Made by a program: the position numbers and the translations under genes | Notes under the pieces: generated by a model | Database searches by the model: none | Told to the model about the DNA's origin: nothing | What the model saw: the letters and a program-made list of their open reading frames with translations, nothing else | NCBI RefSeq assembly: GCF_009905255.1 | Contig: NZ_CP047602.1 | Coordinates: 2,281,501-2,345,500, forward strand | Length of the DNA stretch: 64,000 bases | Source of the DNA: Thermoanaerobacterium aotearoense | Lineage (GTDB): Bacteria > Bacillota > Thermoanaerobacteria > Thermoanaerobacterales > Thermoanaerobacteraceae | Direction of reading: 5' to 3' | Part shown: positions 10,287 through 18,621 of the stretch, in pieces | Numbering within the stretch: position 1 is the stretch's first letter | Layout of the letters: the number at the start of each line of letters is the position of its first letter

Positions 10287-11294
10287 TTATCCTTTAATCA
10301 ATTTTGATACATACTCAGCCCTTTTAATATCTCTTTCATATGGCTCTAATTGTTTCCCTATTATTTTTTGTAAATTTCCAGGCTGAATATGTGTAGTTAT
10401 TTCATCTATCTTCTGAATGTCCAAATTTACAATGTTTAAGACAGCGCCTAATCTGACGTCTGAAATAAGTTTCATGAATTCTTGAGTCGACATCACCTTG
10501 GCATTTGTCAAAAGGCCGTATGACCGCCCTATTCTGTCCTCAATCTGCACCTTTCTCTTTTTGTAAAGATCCTCTCTTGATTTTCTCTCATTGGATATAA
10601 TCTGCTTTACAATGCCTTCAAGGTTTTCTATTATGTCTATTTCGCTTTGACCTAATGTAACTTGGTTTGATATCTGGTAAATATCGCCTAATGATTGAGT
10701 CCCTTCACCATACATGCCTCTTACTGCTATCCCTATCTTAGATACAGAATTTAGGACATTGCCTATCTGTCCAGTTATGGTAAGAGCCGGCAGGTGAACC
10801 ATCACAGATGCTCTTATACCTGTTCCTACATTTGTAGGACATGCTGTAAGATAACCTAATTTTTCGTCGAAAGCATAACTTATGTTTTCCTCAATCAAGT
10901 CATCAATCTTATCTGCCAGATCCCAAGCTTCTTTTAAATTAAGCCCGTTAAATATAGTCTGAATCCTTAAGTGATCCTCCTCGTTAATAAGTATGCTTAC
11001 AGTTCCATCATTTTTTATAAGGGCACTGCCATTTTTAGTATTTTGTGCAAGATCAGGGCTTATCAAATGCCTTTCAACGAGGGACTGCCTCTCAAGAGGA
11101 GTTATTTTTTTCATGTCGTACTCTAAAAACTGCGTCGAAAGTATTGTTTTACTATCAAATATGGCCTTTTTCACTGACTCTTTAACTTTTTCCGCTTCAT
11201 CTTCCGTCATGACAGACGGAAATGGAATATCGCTTAAATTTCTGGCAAGTCTAATTCTGCTGGAAATCACAACATCATTGTCATGGTCAAACAT
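10287..11294 (-). CDS. mcsB: Protein-arginine kinase McsB
   Basis: Phosphorylates arginines on misfolded proteins and on CtsR, marking them for ClpCP. It has the phosphagen-kinase catalytic domain: SSRIRLARNL near the N-terminus, SILINEEDHLRIQ, and ACPTNVGTGIRASVMVHLPA carrying the conserved cysteine. At 335 residues it is somewhat shorter than the B. subtilis enzyme, mainly at the N-terminus. Three in-frame starts (GTG 11303, ATG 11300, ATG 11294) are possible; AGGTG is best spaced for 11294. It begins within ten bases of the mcsA stop, so translation is probably coupled. Confidence 0.95.
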   Translation of the reverse strand: MFDHDNDVVISSRIRLARNLSDIPFPSVMTEDEAEKVKESVKKAIFDSKTILSTQFLEYDMKKITPLERQSLVERHLISPDLAQNTKNGSALIKNDGTVSILINEEDHLRIQTIFNGLNLKEAWDLADKIDDLIEENISYAFDEKLGYLTACPTNVGTGIRASVMVHLPALTITGQIGNVLNSVSKIGIAVRGMYGEGTQSLGDIYQISNQVTLGQSEIDIIENLEGIVKQIISNERKSREDLYKKRKVQIEDRIGRSYGLLTNAKVMSTQEFMKLISDVRLGAVLNIVNLDIQKIDEITTHIQPGNLQKIIGKQLEPYERDIKRAEYVSKLIKG

Positions 11295-11303
11295 CAGCAT
11301 CAC

Positions 11304-11831
11304 CTACTTTCCGTACTTTTTCTCCAGTTCTCTGATTTTATCTCTCAATTTTGCAGCTTCTTCAAAAGCTTCTTCTTTTACTGCCTTATCAAGTTTCGCC
11401 TTAAGCTCCTCTATTTCTCTCTTTGCCCTTAATGCTCCACCTGTCTTTCTCGGAATCTTGCCTCTATGCCCAGTGCTTCCATGAATTCTCCTTATAAGTG
11501 GATTTAGTTCGTCTGAAAAAGAGTCATAACATCTGCTGCAGCCAAGCCTGCCTGTTTCTTTGAATCTGTCGTACGTCATGCCGCAATTGCTGCATTTCAA
11601 TTGCTCTTCTATATAAGGATTTCCTGTGTTTGGAAGAAAATTCATCAGTCCAGCCAACAGATCCTGTACAGAAAATGGTGTGAAATTTACAAAAGGCGAA
11701 AATGTCTCACTGTTTAAAAGCCCTTCCTGTTGAGCACATTGCTCACACAAGTTCATTTCAGTCTTGACGCCATTTATTATTTGAGTGTAATGGACTGTTG
11801 CTGGTCTTTCCTTGCATTTATCACACAACAT
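11304..11831 (-). CDS. mcsA: McsA, activator of McsB
   Basis: Zinc-binding partner that stimulates McsB and modulates CtsR. The 175 residues begin MLCDKCKERPATVHYTQ and carry four CxxC-type pairs (CDKC, CEQC, CSNC, CSRC), giving two zinc-finger-like folds. A C-terminal UVR motif follows (ELKAKLDKAVKEEAFEEAAK), probably the ClpC contact. The ATG at 11831 was chosen because AAAAGGAG lies eight bases upstream; a GTG at 11840 overlaps that site. The ribosome site sits inside the end of ctsR and the ctsR stop is one base away, so the two are translationally linked. Confidence 0.94.
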   Translation of the reverse strand: MLCDKCKERPATVHYTQIINGVKTEMNLCEQCAQQEGLLNSETFSPFVNFTPFSVQDLLAGLMNFLPNTGNPYIEEQLKCSNCGMTYDRFKETGRLGCSRCYDSFSDELNPLIRRIHGSTGHRGKIPRKTGGALRAKREIEELKAKLDKAVKEEAFEEAAKLRDKIRELEKKYGK

Positions 11832-11832
11832 T

Positions 11833-12306
11833 TCAATCACTCCTTTTCATCAAATTATTTGAAAGTTCTGCTAACATCACTTTTAAAAGTATCGCCCTCA
11901 AAATAGGCTTCTCATACTGTGCAACAGGTAAAATTTTTTCATTCAGCACAGATTTCATCAATGCAGCTTCCCTTTCAGTTATCAAATTATGTTCCAATAA
12001 AGTGTCGATGTAAAGCCTGCCTTTACTTTCCGTTATGTTGTCGCCTATATCTGAAATCAATTTTGACATCCAATCCTTAGAAACAGGTCTTTTGATTATT
12101 TTAATGTATCCGCCACCACCACGCCTGCTTTCAATGATGTATCCATTCGATAAGTTGAATCTCGTCTCCAGCACATAGTTTATCTGTGATGGGGCGCAAT
12201 TGAAAATATTAGCCAATTCATTTCTTTTTATCTCAATATATTCTTTGTCAGCATCTTCTATCAAGCTTTTTATGAAGTCCTCTATCAAATCACTTAGCCT
12301 TGCCAT
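11833..12306 (-). CDS. ctsR: Transcriptional repressor CtsR
   Basis: Dimeric winged-helix repressor of class III heat-shock genes. The 157 residues start MARLSDLIEDFIKSLIEDAD, followed by a helix-turn-helix with LANIFNCAPSQINYVLETRF and the glycine-rich wing SRRGGGGYIKI, the thermosensing loop known from this family. AGAGGTG lies just before the ATG. It is the first gene of its operon, and its own promoter carries a matching operator (12326-12342), so autoregulation is expected. The order ctsR-mcsA-mcsB-clpC is the canonical Firmicute one. Confidence 0.96.
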   Translation of the reverse strand: MARLSDLIEDFIKSLIEDADKEYIEIKRNELANIFNCAPSQINYVLETRFNLSNGYIIESRRGGGGYIKIIKRPVSKDWMSKLISDIGDNITESKGRLYIDTLLEHNLITEREAALMKSVLNEKILPVAQYEKPILRAILLKVMLAELSNNLMKRSD

Positions 12307-12325
12307 CCCATCACCTCTTTCTTAC

Positions 12326-12342
12326 TTTGACTTTCTTTGACT
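12326..12342 (-). promoter_or_regulatory. CtsR operator
   Basis: Two direct heptads AGTCAAA separated by three bases (minus strand), an exact match to the CtsR consensus RGTCAAA-NAN-RGTCAAA. It lies just downstream of the -10 of the ctsR promoter, where bound repressor would block transcription. Confidence 0.9.
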
Positions 12343-12352
12343 TTCACTTACT

Positions 12353-12380
12353 ATTTTATTCCTCTTTTCTATACAGTCAA
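12353..12380 (-). promoter_or_regulatory. Sigma-A promoter of the ctsR operon
   Basis: Minus-strand -35 TTGACT (12375-12380) and -10 TAAAAT (12353-12358), 16-base spacer. The CtsR box begins about ten bases after the -10. Confidence 0.7.
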
Positions 12381-12458
12381 CAACCATTTAATTTATATTT
12401 TTCCAGTTAAGTGTTATTTAAAGCAGATTAAACGTATATTTCAAATATTTATTAAATT

Positions 12459-12659
12459 TTACTCGTCATATCTTTTATTTTCGCAAAAATAAAAATCACA
12501 ATCACTGTAAAAATCGTTGTACTCATCTATGAATTCATAGCCTTTTCTCTTAATATTGGATTTTCCATACGTGCTTAACACCTTTACAATATCGTCATCT
12601 ATGTTTATAAAATCATTATTGCCGTAGTAGACATTAAAAAATCTGTGATGTAATGGCAT
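12459..12659 (-). CDS. Small acidic aromatic-rich protein, unknown function
   Basis: A 66-residue orphan starting MPLHHRFFNVYYGNND, rich in aspartate, tyrosine and phenylalanine, with a pair of cysteines near the end (DCDFYFCEN). No membrane segment, signal or known motif. A consensus AAAGGAGG lies seven bases before the ATG, which is good evidence that it is translated. That Shine-Dalgarno forms the 3' arm of a hairpin described separately, so its translation may be conditional. It lies downstream of the malic enzyme gene and upstream of no same-strand gene until ctsR. Confidence 0.6.
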   Translation of the reverse strand: MPLHHRFFNVYYGNNDFINIDDDIVKVLSTYGKSNIKRKGYEFIDEYNDFYSDCDFYFCENKRYDE

Positions 12660-12706
12660 AAAAAAACCTCCTTTTTTAATTTATATTTATTTTTTTCAAA
12701 GGAGGT
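12660..12706 (-). terminator. Terminator hairpin that contains a Shine-Dalgarno
   Basis: Minus strand: 5' arm ACCTCCTTT (12698-12706), 23-base AT-rich loop, 3' arm AAAGGAGGT (12666-12674), then seven T residues to the ATG at 12659. It lies right after the malic enzyme stop and looks like its terminator. The 3' arm is the Shine-Dalgarno of the 66-residue gene, so the fold would also hide that site. Confidence 0.65.
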
Positions 12707-12715
12707 CAATTCATA

Positions 12716-13933
12716 CTATAAAATTTTATTTAATTTTGACTCTAACTCTTTAATGTCAACATCATAACTGGCAACTTTTGTATCTATAGCTGCTTTGGCA
12801 ACACTCAATGCAACTGCCTTAGCTACCCTTTTGTCAAATGCTTTTGGTATTATGTAATCTTCGTTTAATTCATCATCAGAAACCAATCCGGCAATTGCGT
12901 ATGCTGCTTGAATCTTCATTTCCTCATTTATCTCAGTTGCTCTAACATCAAGGGCACCTCTAAATATGCCTGGGAAAGCCAGCACATTATTTATCTGATT
13001 TGGAAAATCAGATCTTCCAGTCCCCACCACAAGTGCTCCGCCTTCTTTCGCATCGTCTGGATATATCTCAGGGATTGGATTTGCCAATGCAAATACGATC
13101 GAATTTTTATTCATGGATTTTACCATGTCTTTTGAAAGCACATTAGGAGCGGATACACCTATAAAAACGTCAGCGCCAGCCAAGGCATCAGCTAATGTTC
13201 CCTTCATTTTATCTTTATTCGTAATCTTAGCAATCGATATTTTTGATACATCTGTATCATTTCTTCCATCGTAAATGATGCCTTTTCTATCACATAGCAC
13301 TACATCTCCAACTCCAGCATTGATTATTAGCTTCGCTATGGCAATGCCTGCTGCACCAGCACCATTTATGACAACTTTAATGTCTTTCAAACTCTTACCG
13401 GCAATTTTTAAAGCATTTATCAATCCAGCAAAAACCACAACCGCAGTTCCATGTTGATCATCGTGAAAAACTGGTATATTCAAAGCTTCTTTTAATCTTT
13501 CTTCTATCTCAAAGCACCTCGGAGCAGATATGTCTTCAAGATTTATGCCTCCAAAAGTAGGGGCTATGTTTACGACTGTCTCAACGATTTTATCAACATC
13601 TTTTGTAGCAATGCAAATTGGAAATGCATCAATTCCTCCAAATTCTTTAAATAATACCGCCTTTCCTTCCATTACAGGCATTCCAGCCATAGCGCCAATA
13701 TCGCCAAGCCCCAAAACCGCACTGCCATCAGTGACAACTGCTACAAAATTCCCTTTGTTTGTGTATTCATAAGCAGCATCAGGATTTTTTTGTATCTCTT
13801 TGCATGGCTCTGCAACACCTGGTGTGTAAGCCAACGACAAATCTTTTGAATCATTGACCGCTACTTTGCTTAAAATGCTGATTTTCCCCCTGTTTTCACT
13901 ATGTAATTTTAATGCTTCTTCCCTTAAATCCAT
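12716..13933 (-). CDS. Malic enzyme (oxaloacetate-decarboxylating malate dehydrogenase)
   Basis: Oxidative decarboxylation of malate to pyruvate and CO2 with NAD(P). The 405 residues are the short bacterial form without a phosphotransacetylase tail. Conserved parts are SLAYTPGVAEPC, TDGSAVLGLGDIGAMAGMPV, NLEDISAPRCFEIE, FHDDQHGTAVV and the Rossmann loop VINGAGAAGIAIA, then ANPIPEI. The reading frame runs on 41 codons upstream, but the ATG at 13933 has AAGGAGGG eight bases before it and matches the family N-terminus. Cofactor preference cannot be told from the sequence. Downstream lies an unusual terminator. Confidence 0.94.
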   Translation of the reverse strand: MDLREEALKLHSENRGKISILSKVAVNDSKDLSLAYTPGVAEPCKEIQKNPDAAYEYTNKGNFVAVVTDGSAVLGLGDIGAMAGMPVMEGKAVLFKEFGGIDAFPICIATKDVDKIVETVVNIAPTFGGINLEDISAPRCFEIEERLKEALNIPVFHDDQHGTAVVVFAGLINALKIAGKSLKDIKVVINGAGAAGIAIAKLIINAGVGDVVLCDRKGIIYDGRNDTDVSKISIAKITNKDKMKGTLADALAGADVFIGVSAPNVLSKDMVKSMNKNSIVFALANPIPEIYPDDAKEGGALVVGTGRSDFPNQINNVLAFPGIFRGALDVRATEINEEMKIQAAYAIAGLVSDDELNEDYIIPKAFDKRVAKAVALSVAKAAIDTKVASYDVDIKELESKLNKIL

Positions 13934-14072
13934 TGTTACCCTCCTTAAAGTATACAGTATATTAAGAATATTATATATCATAATCTTGCAAATATCTATT
14001 GCTTTAGATTGATAAATCGCTAAAAAGTACAATCGCATGTAATTTAGAACTTGCAATTTCGCTTTTGCTCAT

Positions 14073-14125
14073 AAAAAAAGGGCTGATGCACTATGACTTA
14101 CTCGGTCGGTTGTACAACAGCCCCC
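14073..14125 (-). terminator. Terminator after the EF-G-like gene
   Basis: Minus-strand outer stem GGGCTG/CAGCCC (14118-14123 with 14080-14085) followed by seven T residues. The 32-base loop holds a small palindrome TTGTACAA. Confidence 0.7.
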
Positions 14126-14131
14126 TTGAAA

Positions 14132-16168
14132 TTACTCTTGAGATTTTTTTCTTGCCTCTATGACTTTTTCTGCAACAGCAGGTGGCGCCTCTTCATACCT
14201 TGCAAATGACATCTTGAATTCGCCTCTGGCTTGCGTCAATGACCTTAAATCTGTAGCATACTTAGCCATTTCGGCTTGAGGAACTTCCGCAGTCACTACC
14301 TCCATGTCTCCCTTTGACTCCATCCCTAATATGCGCCCTCTCCTTTTGTTTAGGTCTCCAATGACATCACCCATATACTCCTCAGGCACTGTTACTTCTA
14401 CGTGCATTATAGGCTCTAACAAAACCGGATTTGCCTCTTCCATGCCTTTCTTAAAAGCTATAGATGCAGCAACCTTAAAAGCCATCTCAGATGAATCTAC
14501 AGGGTGAAAAGAACCATCCAAAAGTGTCGCTTTTATATTGACAACAGGATACTTAGCAAGCACACCTTCTTTTATGCATTCTCTAAGTCCTTTCTCAACC
14601 GCAGGAATGTACTGCTTTGGCACCGCTCCACCAAATATCTTGTCTTCAAACTTGAACTCTCCTTCTTTGTACGGTTCAAATTCTATCCAGACATGGCCGT
14701 ATTGTCCATGCCCTCCTGTCTGCTTCTTGTGCTTGCCTTCCACTTTTGATTTGCCTTTTATCGTCTCTCTGTAAGGTATTATAGGCTCTGTAAGAACACA
14801 CTCTACTCCAAATTTGCTTTGAAGTTTCTTTGATATAACTTCTATGTGCTGCTCACCCATGCCGTATACTATTACCTGTCCTGTTTCGACGTTTTTCTCG
14901 ACTTTAAATGTCTGATCCTCTTCCTGAAGCCTTTGAAGTCCGTTGCTTATCTTGTCTTCATCGCCTTTTGCCTTAGGCTCGATCGCCAAAGCCAATGTGG
15001 GCTCAGGAAATACAATAGGTCCATATTCTACTTGATTTGCCTGATCGCAAAGTGTGTCGCCTGTCATGGTAAATTGCAATTTTGCACATGCTCCTATATC
15101 GCCAGCAACCAATTTTGAAACAGGTATCTGCTTTTTCCCTCTCAGTACATACAACTGACCAATCTTCTCATTTACTTTCTTCGTGCCGTTATACACAGTG
15201 GAGTCAGAAGATACTGCACCGGAAACGACTCTAAATATAGACAATTTTCCTACAAATGGATCCGCTATCGTATTAAATACAAAAGCTGAATAAGGCTTAT
15301 TTTCATCTGCTGCAGCCTTAAATTTGTTGGCCTCAATAGGAGATGGCAAAACTTCTGTCATAATATCTAACAGTATATCTATGCCAATATTTTTTAAGCT
15401 TGAACCACAAATTACAGGAAAAACATCCCTGCTTTTTACACCTTCTTTCAATCCTTTAAGCAATTCATCTTTAGAAAGCTCTTCTCCCGCAAAGAATTTC
15501 TCCATCAGCGCTTCATCATTTTCAGCAATGTCCTCTATAAGCTCTTCTCTAAACTTTGACACATTTTCCTCCATCTCAGCAGGAATATCTGCTTCTTGAA
15601 TTCCTTTCTGGCTGTAAACGTATGCTTTATTTGTAATAAGGTCTACGTAGCCAGTAAAACTATGCTCACTGCCAATAGGTAGTGTCATAGGCACAACTTT
15701 ATTGCCAAACTTATTTCTCAACTGATCGAGAGTCTTATAGAAGTCTGCATTCTCTCTGTCCATCTTGTTTATAAACACCACAGTAGGAAGCTTTTCAGCC
15801 TCTAACATGTGAAACGATTTTTCGGTGCCAACCTCAACTCCTGATGCAGCACAAACGACCAGCACAGCGCTGTCGGCAGCCTTCAACCCACTGATTACTT
15901 CACCAAAAAAATCAAAGTAGCCAGGTGTATCAAGCACGTTTATTTTGCAGTCTTTCCACTCAATCGGAATTACAGATGTCGATATAGAGATTTGCCTTGA
16001 AATTTCCTCAGGATCGTAATCAGATACAGTTGTTCCGTCCTCTACGCGCCCAATCCTATCTATGGCCTTTGCATTGTACAGTAGTGCTTCTGCAAGCGTA
16101 GTTTTCCCAGCTCCGCCATGTGAAACTAATCCAACATTTCTTATTTGTTGCGTTTTATAATCTTTCAT
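14132..16168 (-). CDS. Elongation factor G-like GTPase
   Basis: A 678-residue translational GTPase with the full EF-G layout but divergent from fusA. The P-loop is SHGGAGKTT instead of GHVDHGKT; G3 is LDTPGYFDF and G4 is INKMD. Domains II-V follow, with KQTGGHGQYGHVWIEFEP (domain IV) and EVTVPEEYMGDVIGDLNKRRG (domain V). This matches the EF-G-2 type group seen in Thermus and many Firmicutes, whose exact ribosomal role is unsettled. Domain IV is intact, so it could still act in translocation or recycling. It lies downstream of ptsI after a terminator, with its own GGGGG site before the ATG. It is not beside the str operon genes. Confidence 0.9.
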   Translation of the reverse strand: MKDYKTQQIRNVGLVSHGGAGKTTLAEALLYNAKAIDRIGRVEDGTTVSDYDPEEISRQISISTSVIPIEWKDCKINVLDTPGYFDFFGEVISGLKAADSAVLVVCAASGVEVGTEKSFHMLEAEKLPTVVFINKMDRENADFYKTLDQLRNKFGNKVVPMTLPIGSEHSFTGYVDLITNKAYVYSQKGIQEADIPAEMEENVSKFREELIEDIAENDEALMEKFFAGEELSKDELLKGLKEGVKSRDVFPVICGSSLKNIGIDILLDIMTEVLPSPIEANKFKAAADENKPYSAFVFNTIADPFVGKLSIFRVVSGAVSSDSTVYNGTKKVNEKIGQLYVLRGKKQIPVSKLVAGDIGACAKLQFTMTGDTLCDQANQVEYGPIVFPEPTLALAIEPKAKGDEDKISNGLQRLQEEDQTFKVEKNVETGQVIVYGMGEQHIEVISKKLQSKFGVECVLTEPIIPYRETIKGKSKVEGKHKKQTGGHGQYGHVWIEFEPYKEGEFKFEDKIFGGAVPKQYIPAVEKGLRECIKEGVLAKYPVVNIKATLLDGSFHPVDSSEMAFKVAASIAFKKGMEEANPVLLEPIMHVEVTVPEEYMGDVIGDLNKRRGRILGMESKGDMEVVTAEVPQAEMAKYATDLRSLTQARGEFKMSFARYEEAPPAVAEKVIEARKKSQE

Positions 16169-16247
16169 ATATATCCCCCTATCTTATTGCTTTAATATTA
16201 TTATTCTATACTGATTTTAAATTTCCTTTTAAATTTAAAAATTTTTT

Positions 16248-16278
16248 TAAAAAAACCTCCGGTTTTCCCGGAGGTTTT
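16248..16278 (-). terminator. Terminator after ptsI
   Basis: Strong 9-bp stem AACCTCCGG/CCGGAGGTT flanked on both sides by A- and T-runs, so it could also act on the plus strand. It lies at the ptsI stop. Confidence 0.9.
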
Positions 16279-16279
16279 T

Positions 16280-18007
16280 TTATTCGCCAATTATATCGTA
16301 TAAAATTTTTCTCGATGCTTCTTCTATCTCATCAGGTGTTGACATGTTCAATACCATTTCTGTAAATTCTTTAGCTTTTTCATAAGAAACATTTCTTATT
16401 ATATTTTTTATATTAGGTATAGAGCTTGCACTCATTGAAAATTCGTCCAAGCCTAATCCTAAAAGGATAACCGTTGTAAGGGGATCACCAGCCATCTCGC
16501 CGCACATAGCTGTAAATATGCCTTCTTTGTGCGATGCATCTATGACATTCTTAATAAGCCTCAATATTGCTGGATTAAACGGCTTATAGTAATCTTTTAT
16601 CCTCTCATTCATCCTATCAACAGCAAGCGTGTATTGGCACAAATCGTTAGTGCCGATGCTAAAGAAGTCTACTTCTTTTGCGAGAAGATCTGCAGTCACT
16701 GCAGCAGATGGTATTTCCACCATTATGCCAACTTTTATATTTTTATCGTATTTTATACCCTTTTGATCCAGTTCTCCTTTGACTTCGTTTAAGATTTCAT
16801 TTGCCTTTCTTACTTCAACTACCGAAGAAATCATAGGATACATTATCAATATGTTTCCATATGCACTGGCTCTAAGCAAAGCTCTAAGCTGTGTTTTAAA
16901 CATCTCTTTTTCGTCAAGGCAAAGCCTTATGGCTCTGTAACCTAAAAATGGATTCATCTCCTCTGGCATATTTAGATATGGCAATTTCTTATCACCGCCA
17001 ATATCTAATGTCCTTATGGTGACTGGTTTGCCATTCATCTTCTCTGCTACGTATTTATACGCTTCAAATTGTTCTTCTTCTGTAGGAAAATCATTCCTGT
17101 TCATGTAAAGAAACTCTGTTCTAAAGAGCCCTATCCCCTCAGCACCGTTTTTCAAAGCGCCTTCTACGTCATTAGGCGTGCCGATATTTGCTGCCAGCAT
17201 CGATTGTCTTCCATCTGTGGTAACTGCAGGCAAATCTTTTAACTCTTTCAACTTTTCAACTCGAGTCTTATATTTATCGCGCTTTTCCTCATATTCCTTA
17301 AGGACATCTTCAGTGGGATTTACAATTACTACTCCTTCATTTCCATCTACAATGGCGATATCACCGTCAGAAACCTGCTTAGTAACATTTCCGGTTCCTA
17401 CTACTGCTGGAATTTCTAAAGACCGAGCCATAATGGCAGTGTGGGATGTCCTTCCACCTACATCTGTAGCAAATCCTAAGACTCTTTCTTTTCTCATTGT
17501 AGCCGTATCAGATGGTGTTAAATCTTTAGCAATTATTATCACGTCTTCATCAAGCTCTGACAAATTTACATCCACTATGCCATGTATATTATTTATTATC
17601 CTATGCCCAACATCTCTTAAGTCAACGGCTCTTTCTTTTAAATATTTGTCGTCAAGGGATTCCATCACGGATGCATGCTGCTCAATGACGTGATTCACAG
17701 CATTGTCAGCCGTAACATAGTCAATTTTTATCATATTTACGACAGAATCATAAAGCTCCGGATCATTTGCCAGCATAAGATGTGCTTCAAAAATCTCAGC
17801 CTTGTCTTTTCCAAACTCCATTTCCGTCTTTTCCTTGATCTTTTCCAATTGAGCTTTTGTCAATTTAATTGCATTTTCAAATTTTGCTATTTCATCTTTT
17901 ACCATTGATTCATCGATATTTTGGGTATTGATTTCAGCAAATTTCTTCGCATACAAAAAAACCTTGCCTATTGCAATACCCGGTGATGCCGCAACGCCTT
18001 TTAACAT
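16280..18007 (-). CDS. ptsI: Phosphoenolpyruvate-protein phosphotransferase, enzyme I of the PTS
   Basis: Takes phosphate from PEP onto a histidine and passes it to HPr, starting the sugar phosphotransfer chain in the cytoplasm. The 575 residues match the family. The phospho-histidine site is GGRTSHTAIMARS near residue 190. The PEP-binding barrel shows GIGLFRTEFLYM, IRTLDIGGDK, NPFLGYRAIRLCL, GIMVEIPSAA and the catalytic Cys segment AMCGEMAGD. GAGGAGG lies before the ATG. It follows the fructose-family IIA-IIC-IIB genes, but a terminator and a possible promoter separate it. No HPr gene is in the window. Confidence 0.97.
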   Translation of the reverse strand: MLKGVAASPGIAIGKVFLYAKKFAEINTQNIDESMVKDEIAKFENAIKLTKAQLEKIKEKTEMEFGKDKAEIFEAHLMLANDPELYDSVVNMIKIDYVTADNAVNHVIEQHASVMESLDDKYLKERAVDLRDVGHRIINNIHGIVDVNLSELDEDVIIIAKDLTPSDTATMRKERVLGFATDVGGRTSHTAIMARSLEIPAVVGTGNVTKQVSDGDIAIVDGNEGVVIVNPTEDVLKEYEEKRDKYKTRVEKLKELKDLPAVTTDGRQSMLAANIGTPNDVEGALKNGAEGIGLFRTEFLYMNRNDFPTEEEQFEAYKYVAEKMNGKPVTIRTLDIGGDKKLPYLNMPEEMNPFLGYRAIRLCLDEKEMFKTQLRALLRASAYGNILIMYPMISSVVEVRKANEILNEVKGELDQKGIKYDKNIKVGIMVEIPSAAVTADLLAKEVDFFSIGTNDLCQYTLAVDRMNERIKDYYKPFNPAILRLIKNVIDASHKEGIFTAMCGEMAGDPLTTVILLGLGLDEFSMSASSIPNIKNIIRNVSYEKAKEFTEMVLNMSTPDEIEEASRKILYDIIGE

Positions 18008-18038
18008 CTTTTTTCCTCCTCATTTGACTTTAATAGAT

Positions 18039-18067
18039 ATTATAGCATAATAGTAGTACAATTTTAA
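18039..18067 (-). promoter_or_regulatory. Possible ptsI promoter
   Basis: Consensus -10 TATAAT (18039-18044) with a poor -35 TTAAAA 17 bases upstream (18062-18067), about 30 bases before the ptsI ATG. The weak -35 keeps confidence low. The rest of the 250-base gap shows nothing clear apart from the terminator at 18237. Confidence 0.45.
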
Positions 18068-18236
18068 GTGTTTATAATATTTTGCCAACAGTTATTAACT
18101 GGCAAATGATAAGAATAGTGTATCATTTATAGGCTGTTTTTTCAAACATATTTCACTTATCCCACCTTCACAATTTATCATATCATAAAAATTAAATTAA
18201 TTGAAGCTTGTGCGTGAAAATAAATCAAAACATAAT

Positions 18237-18259
18237 AAAACGAGGAGGTTAACCTCCTC
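18237..18259 (-). terminator. Terminator after the PTS IIB gene
   Basis: Perfect palindrome GAGGAGGTTAACCTCCTC (18242-18259) followed on the minus strand by TTTTATT. It overlaps the IIB stop codon. Confidence 0.75.
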
Positions 18260-18575
18260 ATTTTTGCAGTATCTTAAGAGCATCTTCAACGACTGCTTTC
18301 GCATTTTTTATGGCCTTTTGCGCCTCAACCTTATAAATTGGTTTATCTTTAAACCTCGATTCTTCTTTCACAGCTACATCTGCTGCAAATATCACTAAGT
18401 CTGCCTCATCCACTTCTTTTTTTGATATTTTATTTTCAATGCCTATTGAACCTTGTGTTTCCACTTTGATTTTATGCCCTAATTGCTTCGCCGCCTTCTC
18501 CAATGCTTCAGCAGCCATATACGTATGTGCTATTCCTGTAGGACAAGCTGTAACTGCTACAATTTTCATTTTCAT
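18258..18575 (-). CDS. PTS fructose-family IIB component
   Basis: Cytoplasmic 105-residue IIB that carries phosphate on a cysteine and passes it to the incoming sugar. The active site is in VTACPTGIAHTYMAAEAL, with the cysteine near residue 11, typical of fructose-type IIB. The fold ends with an alternating helix pattern as in the family. GAGGTCG lies just before the ATG. It is the third gene of a IIA-IIC-IIB operon; here the three domains are separate proteins rather than one FruA. Substrate is not fixed by sequence: fructose, a mannose-like sugar or a related hexose are possible. Confidence 0.93.
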   Translation of the reverse strand: MKMKIVAVTACPTGIAHTYMAAEALEKAAKQLGHKIKVETQGSIGIENKISKKEVDEADLVIFAADVAVKEESRFKDKPIYKVEAQKAIKNAKAVVEDALKILQK

Positions 18576-18621
18576 CGACCTCTTTTTTGTATATTATACT
18601 ATATTCATGATATGATAAATA

